This document shows, in pieces, positions 17,809-26,802 of a stretch of 64,000 nucleotides of DNA; the stretch's first letter is position 1; every line of letters starts with the position of its first letter. A model generated the notes under the pieces. The model was not told where the DNA came from and did no database searches. It was given only the letters and a program-made list of their open reading frames with translations. This stretch comes from Bryobacterales bacterium (GTDB lineage Bacteria; Acidobacteriota; Terriglobia; Bryobacterales; Bryobacteraceae), in NCBI GenBank assembly GCA_026954325.1, contig JAIXKK010000144.1, positions 1 to 64,000 on the forward strand, given 5' to 3'. The translations under genes were made by a program, and so were the position numbers.

Positions 17809-18261
17809 TCAGCGTTTCCTTTTGCCCGCGGATTTCGAGACTTGTGGAATTCCCAAAGCCGCGAGCAACTCCCGCGCGCCCGCGTTAAAGTTCTTGCGAA
17901 AATCGACATGCTGAAAGGCCGAAAGTGTCCAGGAGAGCTTCTTCACCTGGCAGGTTTTGTAGATCACCGGAAGAATTCGTCCCTTATAGCGCTTCTCTTC
18001 GAGCGCGAACATCAACTCTCGCTTCACCCACTCGGACTCGACGGCCTGCGGGGAAAGCACCAGGACGAACCAAATGCACCTCTCGAGCGCGGCGCCGATC
18101 TCATCGTGCCATTCCCGGGCTCCACGGATATTGGCCTTGCTGAAAAACGGGTTCATCTCGTGGTCCGCCAGGACACGCACGATCCGGTTCACGAATGCGA
18201 TGTTCTTGCTCGAATGCGAGACAAACACCTCAGCCGGTACGGCGCGTCGTTTGCGGGGCAT
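17809..18261 (-). CDS. Stand-alone TIR domain protein
   Basis: A 150-residue protein that is almost entirely one TIR (TIR_2-like) domain. The first strand is EVFVSHSSKN, the BB-loop region is NPFFSKANIRGAREW, and SPQAVESEWVKREL near residue 85 holds the Glu at the position of the NADase catalytic glutamate. The C-terminus is basic (SKSAGKRKR). No membrane segment or second domain is seen. Bacterial TIR domains commonly cleave NAD+ or make cyclic ADP-ribose signals, sometimes in phage defence; whether this one does is untested. Its start overlaps the end of a second TIR gene by 32 bases, so the two are probably translated from one message. Confidence 0.82.
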   Translation of the reverse strand: MPRKRRAVPAEVFVSHSSKNIAFVNRIVRVLADHEMNPFFSKANIRGAREWHDEIGAALERCIWFVLVLSPQAVESEWVKRELMFALEEKRYKGRILPVIYKTCQVKKLSWTLSAFQHVDFRKNFNAGARELLAALGIPQVSKSAGKRKR

Positions 18262-18661
18262 AAGCGGGTTTGTTTAAGAGGTCCAGGATCTGTTTACCCG
18301 CGGTCACGGGGTCTTCATAGCGGATCTGAGGCAGAGACTCGAGGATCCACGGCGCCGCCTTGGTGGGCCGGAGAATGATCGGGATCAGGCGTCCACTGAG
18401 GTGCTCCGCGCCCAGAGCATAGGAGATTTCGAGTGAAACCCATCTGGATTCCATCGCCTTCGGTGACAGGAATACCAACAGCGCCTTCGAGGATTCCAGA
18501 GCTTGCTGGATTTCCGAGGCGAACTCGGACCCGGGCAGGAGATCCCGTTCCGGATCCCACACCTCCAATCCGGCGTTTCGCAATTGGGCAGCGACCGGCT
18601 GCACAAGTTCCCGGTCCGCCGCCGCGTAGCTCAAGAAGATCTTGTTGCCCCGTTTCCGCAT
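18230..18661 (-). CDS. Second stand-alone TIR domain protein
   Basis: A 143-residue TIR protein beginning MRKRGNKIFLSYAAAD. The start at 18661 is chosen because family proteins begin just before the first strand and the upstream residues would run into the divergent sulfatase. EVWDPERDLLPGSEF is the BB-loop region and SPKAMESRWVSLEISYAL holds the Glu at the catalytic position. It is only distantly similar to the downstream TIR protein, so the pair is not a recent duplication. The shared promoter region with the sulfatase is about 64 bases. The upstream ribosome binding site is weak. Confidence 0.8.
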   Translation of the reverse strand: MRKRGNKIFLSYAAADRELVQPVAAQLRNAGLEVWDPERDLLPGSEFASEIQQALESSKALLVFLSPKAMESRWVSLEISYALGAEHLSGRLIPIILRPTKAAPWILESLPQIRYEDPVTAGKQILDLLNKPAYAPQTTRRTG

Positions 18662-18725
18662 TTTCCACACTCGGTCTAACAAGACTCCGCGCCCGGCTCC
18701 ATCCTGTAGAATTCGAGATACAGCC

Positions 18726-20237
18726 ATGACCCTCACCAGAAGACACTTCGCCGCCTCCGCCGCCGCGCTGGCGTCGCAGGCGGCGCTTCCCGCCTCGATG
18801 GCCTCCTCGCGGCCGAACATCCTGTTTCTCATGGACGACCAGCACCGGGGCGACTGTCTGGGAGCGGAGGGCAATCAGGTCATCCGCACTCCCACCCTGG
18901 ACCAACTCGCTCGCGAAGGAGTACGCTTCCGCTGCGCCTACACCTCCACGCCGAGTTGCACGCCTGCCAGAGCGGGGCTGCTGACAGGGCTCTCGCCGTG
19001 GAATCACGGCATGCTCGGCTACAACAAGGTGGCGCGGAAGTACGCCTGTGAGATGCCGCGGCTTCTGCGCGATGCCGGCTATTACACCATGGCGATCGGC
19101 AAGCTGCACTATGCGCCGCAACGGAATCTTCACGGCTACCACACGGCGCTGCTCGACGAATCGGGACGCGAGGAATCGGTGGATTTTCGCAGCGACTACC
19201 ATTCCTGGTTTTATAGCCAGGCTCCGAATCTGGATCCCGATGCGACCGGCGTGGGCTGGAACGACTATAAGGGCAAAGCCTATGTGCTGCCGGAGCGCCT
19301 TCATCCGACGACATGGACAGCGGATTGCGCCGTGCGTTTCCTCGACACCTATCAGCGCGGCGATCCATTTTTCCTCAAGGTTTCGTTTGCGCGGCCGCAC
19401 AGCCCCTATGATCCGCCGCCGCGGTGGATGAACGCCTACGCCGATGCCGGCGTGCCGCGGGCGCGCGTGGGCAAATGGGCGGAGCACTACCGGACGCGAA
19501 GTTGGGACCGGGACGACATCTGGCACGGCGATGTGGGCGAGGCGGCCACGCGCACGGCACGGCAGGCCTACTACGGAAGCGTGAGTTTCGTCGACGAGCA
19601 GATGGGGCGAATCGTCGAGGCGCTTACCAAACGGGGCTGGCTCGAGAACACGCTGATCGTGACGGCGTCCGACCATGGGGATATGACCGGGGATCAATTC
19701 CTGTGGCGCAAGTCCTATGCCTATGAGCCGTCGGCGCGAATCCCGATGACGCTGCGCTGGCCCAAGGGCATGGTGGCTGCCGGGCGGGGCATGGTGAGCG
19801 AGCATCCCGTGGAGTTGCGCGACATCCTGCCGACATTTCTCGATGCGGCGGGAGCGCGGGCTCCGGGCAAGTTGGATGGGCAAAGTCTGCTCGATGTGGC
19901 GCGCGGAAGGACGGATAGCTGGCGGCGCCATATCGACCTCGAACACGATGTCTGCTACGACCCTTCGAACCACTGGAACGCGCTCACGGACGGCAAGACC
20001 AAGTACATTTACCACGCGCGGGATGGCGCCGAGCAGCTTTTCGATCTGAGCAACGACCCCAATGAACTGCATGACAGGAGCGGAGAGCCGGCAGCGGCGG
20101 GCACGCTGCGCCTGTGGCGCGCGCGGATGGTGGAGCATCTTCAAATCCGCGGCCCCAAATGGGTCAGTGGCGGCAAGCTCATTCCAAGGCCGCAAGGGAT
20201 GTCGCTGTCCCCCAACTATCCGAAAGCGGAGGCATGA
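18726..20237 (+). CDS. Type I sulfatase with Tat signal
   Basis: A 503-residue exported sulfatase. The ATG at 18726 gives MTLTRRHFAASAAALASQ, a twin-arginine signal. The metal site begins NILFLMDDQHRGD (Asp37, Asp38). The modification motif PSCTPARAG places the formylglycine cysteine at Cys78, in the CxPxR form read by aerobic FGE or anaerobic anSME; neither maturase gene is in the window. HSPYDPP and VTASDHGDMTGD supply further active-site and metal residues. Sulfate-ester removal from polysaccharide or phospho/sulfonate esters is expected. The gene is followed after four bases by an amidohydrolase gene. Confidence 0.9.
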   Translation: MTLTRRHFAASAAALASQAALPASMASSRPNILFLMDDQHRGDCLGAEGNQVIRTPTLDQLAREGVRFRCAYTSTPSCTPARAGLLTGLSPWNHGMLGYNKVARKYACEMPRLLRDAGYYTMAIGKLHYAPQRNLHGYHTALLDESGREESVDFRSDYHSWFYSQAPNLDPDATGVGWNDYKGKAYVLPERLHPTTWTADCAVRFLDTYQRGDPFFLKVSFARPHSPYDPPPRWMNAYADAGVPRARVGKWAEHYRTRSWDRDDIWHGDVGEAATRTARQAYYGSVSFVDEQMGRIVEALTKRGWLENTLIVTASDHGDMTGDQFLWRKSYAYEPSARIPMTLRWPKGMVAAGRGMVSEHPVELRDILPTFLDAAGARAPGKLDGQSLLDVARGRTDSWRRHIDLEHDVCYDPSNHWNALTDGKTKYIYHARDGAEQLFDLSNDPNELHDRSGEPAAAGTLRLWRARMVEHLQIRGPKWVSGGKLIPRPQGMSLSPNYPKAEA

Positions 20238-20241
20238 AGGA

Positions 20242-21894
20242 ATGACATACAGCAGGCGCTGGTTTCTGGGTGCGCTCGGCGCCGCGCCGTTCGCTTCGCA
20301 GGCGGAGGGTGTGACGCCGGAGTTGATTCTGCACAACGGGGTGATTCATACCGTGGATGCCTCGAATCCCCGCGCCGAGGCCGTCGCCATTGCGGGAGGG
20401 CGGTTCCTGGCTGCCGGAACGAATGGGGAAGTATTGAGACTCGCCACGGCCCGCACGCGAAAGGCGGATTTGGGCGGTAAGACCGTGGTCCCGGGCTTCA
20501 TCGATGCGCATACGCACGTGGCCTCTTCGGGGCTGCGGCATCTGCGGCAGGTGGATTGCGACCTGCGTTCGATTGCGGCCATTCAGGAGGCCATCCGGCA
20601 GCGGGCATCGAAGACGCCTAAGGGCGAGTGGGTTGTCGGCTTCAAGTACGACGATACAAAGACAGGCGAAGGGCGCAAGCTGACGCGTGCCGATCTCGAC
20701 GCCGCCGCGCCGTCGCATCCCGTGTTCATCGAGCATCGCGGCGGCCATACGGCCTATGTCAACTCGATGGCGCTGCGCATTGCGGACGTCAACGAGAAAA
20801 CACCCGATCCGGCGGGCGGCCAATTCGACCGCGACAGTTCCGGGCATCTCACCGGCGGGTTGCGCGAGAATGCCACGCGGCCGTTCCATCAAAAGCTTCC
20901 CAACAAATACTCACGGGACGACCGGCGGGAAGGCGTGAAGCTGATGACGCGGATGTTCGCGCGCGCAGGGGTGACGAGCGTGCATGACGCGCAGGGGTCG
21001 CCCGAGGACTTGTTCGCTTACCAGGATGCGCGCGCGGCGGGGGACCTGCGGGTCCGCGTCTATCACCTGCTGAACTACCGCCACCTGGACCGCATGTTGG
21101 AGGCGGGCATCCGCACCGGGATGGGCGATGATTGGATCCGCGTGGGGGCAATGAAACTGGTTTCGGACGGCTCCATCTCCGAGCGCACCGCCCATCTGTC
21201 GCAGCCCTACACCGGCAGGCCGAAGGATTTCGGGATTCAGGTGATGCCGGAGGAGGAGTTGTACCACTACGCGCGCAAAGCGCACGAGGCTGGCTGGCAG
21301 ATTGGGACTCACGCCAATGGCGATACGGGAATCGACATCGCCCTGCGCGTCTATGAGCGGCTTCAGAAAGAGATGCCGCGGCGCGATGCGCGCTACCGTT
21401 TAGAACACTGCACGCTGATCAACGACTCCCTCATCCGGCGCATCCGGGCTTTGGGCGCTATTCCCACGCCATTTTCCACGTACGTGTACTATCACGGGGA
21501 AAAGATGAGCGAGTACGGCGCGGAGCGGTTGAGCCGCATGTTCGCCCTGCGGAGCTTTCTCGACGCGGGCATCCGCCCTACGCAGGCGTCCGACTATCCG
21601 CCGGGGCCGTTCGAGCCGATGATGGCGTTGCAATCCGAGGTGACGCGAACCGACACGAAGGGCAATGTCTGGGGGCCGCGGCAGAAGGTGACCGTGGACG
21701 AAGCCCTGCGGATTGGAACGCTGCACGGGGCGTACGCTTCCTTCGAAGAAGCGCACAAAGGCTCGATCACACCAGGAAAGCTGGCGGATCTGGTGGTGCT
21801 GGGCCGCGACCCGAAGACGGAGCCGCCATCCACCCTGGTGACTATCCCGATCGAGCGAACGATGGTAGGGGGCGGATGGGTGTACGAGTCCTGA
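20242..21894 (+). CDS. Exported amidohydrolase (amidohydrolase 3 / YtcJ-like)
   Basis: A 550-residue metal-dependent hydrolase with a twin-arginine signal (MTYSRRWFLGALGAAPFASQ). The start at 20242 lies four bases after the sulfatase stop with AAGGA just before it. PGFIDAHTHVASSG contains the HxH metal pair at 90 and 92; later ligands are in GTHANGDTGID and the C-terminal composite domain includes PGKLADLVVLGRDP. Relatives include N-substituted formamide deformylase. The substrate is not predictable, but the tight pairing suggests that it acts on a product released by, or transported with, the sulfatase. Its stop is 7 bases from a convergent hemerythrin gene. Confidence 0.87.
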   Translation: MTYSRRWFLGALGAAPFASQAEGVTPELILHNGVIHTVDASNPRAEAVAIAGGRFLAAGTNGEVLRLATARTRKADLGGKTVVPGFIDAHTHVASSGLRHLRQVDCDLRSIAAIQEAIRQRASKTPKGEWVVGFKYDDTKTGEGRKLTRADLDAAAPSHPVFIEHRGGHTAYVNSMALRIADVNEKTPDPAGGQFDRDSSGHLTGGLRENATRPFHQKLPNKYSRDDRREGVKLMTRMFARAGVTSVHDAQGSPEDLFAYQDARAAGDLRVRVYHLLNYRHLDRMLEAGIRTGMGDDWIRVGAMKLVSDGSISERTAHLSQPYTGRPKDFGIQVMPEEELYHYARKAHEAGWQIGTHANGDTGIDIALRVYERLQKEMPRRDARYRLEHCTLINDSLIRRIRALGAIPTPFSTYVYYHGEKMSEYGAERLSRMFALRSFLDAGIRPTQASDYPPGPFEPMMALQSEVTRTDTKGNVWGPRQKVTVDEALRIGTLHGAYASFEEAHKGSITPGKLADLVVLGRDPKTEPPSTLVTIPIERTMVGGGWVYES

Positions 21895-21901
21895 AAGATC
21901 C

Positions 21902-22351
21902 TCAGGAGAGGCGTACGCCGCGCCGGCGCGCCCACTCCGCGCCCAATTGTTCCTGGAGTTCCCGCGAAAGTTCGCGTTCCGTAAGCTGGAAAATGATCGT
22001 CTCTTCCTTGAGGAAGTGCTTGCGGGTTTCCGCCACGGTGTCGAGCAGAGACCGCCGGGCCTCCTCCAATTGAAGAGAGGAGAGAACTCGAGACAGGCCC
22101 GAATCGATCACTTCATGGTCAGTGGGTATGGGCGCGCCATCGCCGGAGACAGGGGGAGGGGGAAGAAAGCCACGAATCGCGGGCACCAGCAGTTCATCCT
22201 CGAGATTGGCGTGGCTGCCAAGCGCCGATTGCAGACAGCCGGCGCGGATCTTCAGTTCCCCGAGGTCGGAGGAGGCGGCGGTGCGCTCGATGAGTTCCAG
22301 CAGCGGGTATATGGCGCCGTGTTCGCCAAGCAGGGCCTGTGTGATTCTCAT
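21902..22351 (-). CDS. Hemerythrin HHE domain protein
   Basis: A 149-residue four-helix protein. The ATG at 22351 begins MRITQALLGEHGAIYPLLEL, with the first His near residue 11. Further candidate di-iron ligands are in SALGSHANLEDELLVPA, TDHEVID and ETRKHFLKEETIIFQL, which fits the HxxxE spacing of hemerythrin cation-binding domains. Roles of such proteins are oxygen or NO sensing and iron-sulfur repair. The longer open frame to 22567 is antisense to a decayed acyl-CoA synthetase and is rejected. Confidence 0.83.
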   Translation of the reverse strand: MRITQALLGEHGAIYPLLELIERTAASSDLGELKIRAGCLQSALGSHANLEDELLVPAIRGFLPPPPVSGDGAPIPTDHEVIDSGLSRVLSSLQLEEARRSLLDTVAETRKHFLKEETIIFQLTERELSRELQEQLGAEWARRRGVRLS

Positions 22352-22494
22352 CGCGTCTTTGTCATCTCCCGATATCCAACACCTTCCCGGCCATGGTAGC
22401 CCGGAGGGGGCGTTCCAGGCAGTGACTCCGGTCACGGAGGGCCAAGTCTGATCCGGGTGTAGTCTTTGCGCGACCGAAGAGATTGGCCCCCGGC

Positions 22495-22790
22495 CGCCCC
22501 GGGGCTGTAGCCGAGAGAAATGCTTCGCCAGGGATTCCGCCGGCGATAGCTGGTATCCTACCGGCAATGTGGCCGGGCGCGACTCCGATGGTTACTTCAC
22601 TTTTGCCGGACGCGCGGACGGGATCATCAAGGCGGCCCGGTCATGTGATGGGGCCCCCGTTCGAGGTGCAGCGCACCCGCCGTAGCCAAGGCCTTCGCGA
22701 TCGGGACGCCGGACTCTACCATCGGCGAAATCGTCAAAGCCTTTCCGCGTGCCGGCCAGATCCTCATCGGTGGCCTCCGAGTCCCCTCCT
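22495..22790 (+). pseudogene. Decayed acyl/acetyl-CoA synthetase (AMP-binding enzyme) C-terminal fragment
   Basis: Protein similarity remains in three plus-strand frames. From about 22540 one frame reads GDSWYPTGNVAGRDSDGYF and then TFAGRADGIIKAA, the canonical hinge of acyl-CoA synthetases (TGD..DGYF..GRADD.IK). At about 22645 another frame continues HVMGPPFEVQ, the GPFEVE segment. From about 22676 a third frame reads APAVAKAFAIGTPDSTIGE and then IVKAF, equivalent to HPAVAEAAVIG.PD...GEIVKAF, ending at a stop at 22788. At least two frameshifts and loss of both ends make this a non-functional remnant. It abuts a truncated minus-strand YCF48-like gene. Confidence 0.72.
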
Positions 22791-23059
22791 AATTGTGTCT
22801 CCCAGGTCTTGCCGCCATTCGAGGTGAAAAGGATCGTGGATTTTCGCCCGGCGATCCAGCAGGTCTCCGGGCCCACGCAGGAAATGGCTTGTAATTCGAT
22901 ATCCTTGGTAAACGGTACTGGTTCCCAAATCGCCTTCCACTTCGGGGTGGCGGCGCTGGACGCCGGAGGGGACTTCGGTTTGGCTGCTTTCTTTGCCTGA
23001 CCAAAGGCCGCACCGGCTAGAGTGAGGAGAACAACTGCAATCCCAGGAATCGTACGCAT
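22592..23059 (-). pseudogene. Truncated YCF48/HCF136-like exported protein
   Basis: The open frame codes 155 residues, but only the first 95 or so look authentic: a signal peptide (MRTIPGIAVVLLTLAGAAFG), a Lys/Pro/Ala linker, and one YCF48-like BNR repeat (CVGPETCWIAGRKSTILFTS, then GGKTWE). Family proteins carry many such repeats. From about 22790 downward the sequence is antisense to the decayed acyl-CoA synthetase, so the C-terminal 60 residues are chimeric. This is best read as a gene truncated by rearrangement. A short functional product cannot be excluded. Confidence 0.65.
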
Positions 23060-23142
23060 GGAAGTCTCCCATCCAGCAGTAATCGAAACGATTCCGCAAT
23101 ATTAACACGGCCCGCAAAGCGCCGCCGCGAGGACAGGGCACG

Positions 23143-24066
23143 TCAAAGACCCGTCCTGCTGACTACCCACTCGGAAACATCGAGGCCGTGCTCGTCGATG
23201 CGGGTCCAGACCACTTCCGACTGATGCCCATGCATTTCGAAGATCTGACGGACAAGGTCGCAGACGGGTTCGCACCCGCGCTCATAGAAGACGAGGATGG
23301 AGGGACCGGCACCGCTGAGGGTGCATCCGAGAAGGCCTGGGGCGCGGAGACGGAGTGTTTCCTCTAGCCCGGGAACGAGTTTGGCGCGATAGGGCTGGTG
23401 GAGACGATCCTCGAGGGCGGCGGGGAAAGCGCTGGTGGTTCCCGTGGCGAGGGCGGCGATGAGGAGCGCGGCGCGCTGGATGTTGAAGACGGCGTCGGCG
23501 CGGGAATAGGCGGCGGGGAGTACGTTGCGGGCCTGCGAAGTGGGCAGTTCGAAATCCGGGACCACGACGGCCACGCCATAGCGCGCGGGGAGTTCCAGGC
23601 GTACGGCGCGGGTCATTCCGCCGGAATCGATGGCGCTGGCGACAATGGAGCCGAGCACCGCCGCCGCCACGTTATCCGGATGCCCTTCAATCTGCGCCGC
23701 CTCATCAAGGATGCGCAGCGGCTTCCAGCCGAGGCCGAGGAGTTTATCGGCAATCACCACTCCCGCGGTGAGGGCGGCCGCGCTGGAACCCAGGCCCTTG
23801 CCGAGCGGGATCTGATTGTCAATCTCGAGCTCAATCGGAGGCAGGGTGTCCTGATGAAAATCACACGCGACCTTGAGGGCCGTCTGCCAGATGAGGTTGT
23901 CCTCGCCCGTGGAGATGGAGGCAGCATCTCGTCCCGTGCAGCGAATGCTCAGTTCCCTGCTCCGGCGAAAGCGGCAGACGAGCGGAATGTCGAGCGCCAA
24001 TCCGAGCGCATCGAAGCCGGGACCGAGGTTCGCGCTCGATGCTGGTACGCGTAGTTTCCAGGCCAT
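23143..24066 (-). CDS. thrB: Homoserine kinase
   Basis: A 307-residue GHMP kinase that phosphorylates homoserine in threonine synthesis. The N-terminus LRVPASSANLGPGFDALGLA and the ATP loop IPLGKGLGSSAAALTAGV near residue 90 are typical, as is the C-terminal GCTLSGAGPSILVF. Length agrees with the family. It is the last gene of a same-strand run (Memo-like, fucose isomerase-like, Gfo/Idh/MocA, thrB) with gaps of 45, 39 and 18 bases. Other threonine genes are not in the window. Confidence 0.93.
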   Translation of the reverse strand: MAWKLRVPASSANLGPGFDALGLALDIPLVCRFRRSRELSIRCTGRDAASISTGEDNLIWQTALKVACDFHQDTLPPIELEIDNQIPLGKGLGSSAAALTAGVVIADKLLGLGWKPLRILDEAAQIEGHPDNVAAAVLGSIVASAIDSGGMTRAVRLELPARYGVAVVVPDFELPTSQARNVLPAAYSRADAVFNIQRAALLIAALATGTTSAFPAALEDRLHQPYRAKLVPGLEETLRLRAPGLLGCTLSGAGPSILVFYERGCEPVCDLVRQIFEMHGHQSEVVWTRIDEHGLDVSEWVVSRTGL

Positions 24067-24084
24067 GGAGACGGGCCGGCTTTC

Positions 24085-25110
24085 CTAAAGCGCTTCCTCG
24101 GGGAGCGCCACGGGGTTGCCTTCGCGGCAGGATTTGTAGATGGCGGCCACCAGTTCGAGGGCGCGATAGCCGGCCTCGCCGGAGGTAAGCGGGTCGCGGT
24201 TTTCGCGGATGGCGTCGCCGAACTCGCGGAACTGGCGCTCGAAAGGAGTGAGCGGGATGGCCATCGGGTCCGACGCCCCGGACATGGTTTGCGAAGCGAG
24301 CGGAGCGGGTTCGCCTTCGTCGTTCCTGACGTCCCAGGTGGTGAGTTTGTCGCCGGTGACGATTGCGGCGCCGTTGGTTCCATGAATCTCGATGCGCTCC
24401 GGGTAGCCGGGCCAGAACGCGGTGGCCGCCTGGATGACGCCGGTTGCGCCGCCGGCATAGCGGAGCACGGCATTCACCACGTCTTCGGATTCGATGGAGT
24501 GCAGCGCGCCCAATTGCCAGGCGCCGCATACCTTTCCGACACGCCCGATGAGGTAGAGCAGCATGTCGATCTGATGGACGGCCTGATTGATGAGCGCGCC
24601 GCCGCCTTCGGTGGCCCAACTGCCCTTGATGGGGCGCGAGTAATATTCCGCCGAGCGATACCACTTGACATAGGCGTCGGCCTGAAGAATCTTTCCGAGT
24701 CTTCCCGCCGGGATCGCCTTGGCGAGGAATTGAATCGAATCATCGAAGCGGTGCTGGCTGACGACGTTCAGCCGCACGCCGGCGCGGCGCGTGTAACTCA
24801 CCATTTCGCGGGCCGTTTCGAGGTTGGTGGCGATCGGCTTCTGCACCTGCACATGCTTGCCGGCGGCGGCGGCCGCCATCAGCGGCTGAAGGCGGAAGTC
24901 CGGGAACGTGCAGACATCAATGAAATCGACGTTCGGATGGCGGCAGACATCCTCATAATTAGCGAAGAACTCCGCTCCGGCTCCGGCCGCGAACTTGCGC
25001 CCGTGCTCTTCCCGCACGTCCGTGACGGCGGTAACGGTGAAGCCGATGTTCGCGTATGCCTTAATGTGCATTTGCGCAATTGCGCCGCAACCAATGATTC
25101 CTACTCGCAA
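24085..25110 (-). CDS. Gfo/Idh/MocA family oxidoreductase
   Basis: A 341-residue NAD(P)-dependent sugar dehydrogenase-like protein. The start is a TTG at 25110, supported by AGGAG six bases upstream and by the Rossmann motif immediately after it (VGIIGCGAIAQMH). The EKP-type motif appears as VQKPIATN near residue 95, and GGGALINQAVHQIDMLLYL holds the conserved catalytic-site residues. No signal peptide. It sits between a fucose-isomerase-like gene and thrB; a role in sugar oxidation, perhaps of a deoxy sugar, is inferred from family and neighbours. Confidence 0.88.
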   Translation of the reverse strand: MRVGIIGCGAIAQMHIKAYANIGFTVTAVTDVREEHGRKFAAGAGAEFFANYEDVCRHPNVDFIDVCTFPDFRLQPLMAAAAAGKHVQVQKPIATNLETAREMVSYTRRAGVRLNVVSQHRFDDSIQFLAKAIPAGRLGKILQADAYVKWYRSAEYYSRPIKGSWATEGGGALINQAVHQIDMLLYLIGRVGKVCGAWQLGALHSIESEDVVNAVLRYAGGATGVIQAATAFWPGYPERIEIHGTNGAAIVTGDKLTTWDVRNDEGEPAPLASQTMSGASDPMAIPLTPFERQFREFGDAIRENRDPLTSGEAGYRALELVAAIYKSCREGNPVALPEEAL

Positions 25111-25149
25111 GAGAAGCTCCTGTAATCGATTGAAGAGTAATGTATCAGC

Positions 25150-26757
25150 CTAGCAGGATTCCAGGCCGTGGCCGGAACCGCAAACCGCCACTTCGAGGCC
25201 GAGGGCGGCGAACATGGACGCCTTGACGGCAAGGGCATGGTTCGCCGAGGCGGCGCCGGGGGCGTAGGCTACCTGAATGTGATTCGATTTGTGGCGCGCC
25301 ATCATCTGGTCGCGGCTGACGCCGTAGGTGACCGCATGCATGATGGGCCACTGCGGCGTGGTGATGCTCCAGCGGCGTTCGGTCTCTTCCCGGGGCAAGT
25401 CGATGACGCCCGCGCGGCCGAGATCGGCCTTCAGCTTGCCGTCCGCCACGTAGATGCGGCTCCACACGATTTCTCCGGGCTTGCTGACGCCCTTGAGCGT
25501 GGCGCCGCCGAGCGGGAAGTACATGGGAGGCTGGCGTTCGCCGATGGCTCCGGCGTAGCTGTCGCGGAAATGAGAGGCGGGAACGGCGCCGGAAATCTCG
25601 AAAACCCAGATGAACTGTCCGTTATACTCCTCGCCGTAGCGGACGTCGTGGAGCGTGTTTGACGGGTCAAGGCCGAGGGCGCGCCAGACGCGGTTGGTGA
25701 TGAGACCGTCGAGCCCGGCGCACTCATCCACTTCATTGAAATGCGTCAGGGCGAGGCCGTCGTAGAGCACGCGGCCGTTGCCTGCCGCCTTCACGGGCGG
25801 GCGGTCCGGATTGTTCAGCAGGCCTTCGACGAGATCGGAAGCGGGACAGAGGTCCTTGAGCCCCTGCTGGTATTGGATGCCGATGGCGTCGCAGCCGAAG
25901 TCGTCCGCGATGCGGAGGGCGGCAATGTACATCTTGCACTGCTGGTGGATCTGCGCATCGGTAAGTTCGGTCTGTTCGTCGCTTCCGGTCTTGAACCGCA
26001 TGCCGCGGGCGTCGAGCCACTTACGGACAGAGGCGGCTTCTTCGTCGCTGACGGCGCTCATCCCGGCAAACAGCGCGGACTGGCTGAGACGCTCCTTGAA
26101 GACACCCGTGGGATGCAGCAGTTCGTCGGGGATGATGGCGTTGTACATGCCCATGCAACCCTCGTCGAAGACTCCCATGATGGCCTTGTTGCGGCGCAGT
26201 TCGGCGGCGAGCGTTCCACCCAACCGGCGGGCGCTTTCGGGAAGCTTCCAGGCATCGAGGGCTTTGGCGTGGCTGGTGTCATGCACCACTTCGTTGCCGT
26301 TAAGCCAGGCTTTCAGGCCATTCAGAAAGTGGGCATCGGTAAAATCGAAGCTCCACAGAGAACTGTACCGGACTCCGGCCTTGGTGAGCGATCCGTTGAG
26401 GTTCAACAATCCTACAAGCCCCGGCCATTGGCCGCTCCAGTTGGCGACGGTGAGAATGGGGCCCTTGTGGGTGTAGAGCCCGTGAAGCAGATGGTGGCTA
26501 TACTGCCACACCGCTTCCACCACCACCAGCGGCGCCTCAGGCGGAATTTGCCGGAACACCTCCATCCCGTAGCGCTGGCTGTCGATGAAGCCGTGCCCCT
26601 TGGCGGGATCGACCGGATGGCCGCGTTTGACTTCGCGGCCCAGCCTGGTGACGGCCGCCGTCACCGCGGCCTCCGCCTGGCTCTGCGCGGGCCAGCACAC
26701 ACGGTTGGCGGATAGGCGCAGGTCTCCGTTCGCAATCAGAATGACCGGTTCAGGCAT
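25150..26757 (-). CDS. L-fucose/L-arabinose isomerase-like protein
   Basis: A 535-residue cytoplasmic protein with the overall layout of the fucose isomerase family: an N-terminal Rossmann-like domain (ILIANGDLRLSAN), a central barrel region (IMGVFDEGCMGMYNAIIP, whose Glu and Asp resemble metal ligands) and a C-terminal domain with HKSNHIQVAYAPG, where the His is a conserved active-site residue of fucose isomerases. It is longer than arabinose isomerase and close to FucI in length, but divergent. The ketose/aldose substrate is inferred. Neighbouring Gfo/Idh/MocA and the GH29 gene elsewhere in the window are compatible with fucose use. Confidence 0.72.
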   Translation of the reverse strand: MPEPVILIANGDLRLSANRVCWPAQSQAEAAVTAAVTRLGREVKRGHPVDPAKGHGFIDSQRYGMEVFRQIPPEAPLVVVEAVWQYSHHLLHGLYTHKGPILTVANWSGQWPGLVGLLNLNGSLTKAGVRYSSLWSFDFTDAHFLNGLKAWLNGNEVVHDTSHAKALDAWKLPESARRLGGTLAAELRRNKAIMGVFDEGCMGMYNAIIPDELLHPTGVFKERLSQSALFAGMSAVSDEEAASVRKWLDARGMRFKTGSDEQTELTDAQIHQQCKMYIAALRIADDFGCDAIGIQYQQGLKDLCPASDLVEGLLNNPDRPPVKAAGNGRVLYDGLALTHFNEVDECAGLDGLITNRVWRALGLDPSNTLHDVRYGEEYNGQFIWVFEISGAVPASHFRDSYAGAIGERQPPMYFPLGGATLKGVSKPGEIVWSRIYVADGKLKADLGRAGVIDLPREETERRWSITTPQWPIMHAVTYGVSRDQMMARHKSNHIQVAYAPGAASANHALAVKASMFAALGLEVAVCGSGHGLESC

Positions 26758-26802
26758 AGCTTTCTATTGTGTCATGAGCGCCGGCCCGGCGGCTTGACCA
26801 AG

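Noticed and set aside
22352..22567. N-terminal extension of the hemerythrin frame
   Set aside because: The added residues are antisense to the decayed acyl-CoA synthetase fragment; the ATG at 22351 starts directly at the first helix.
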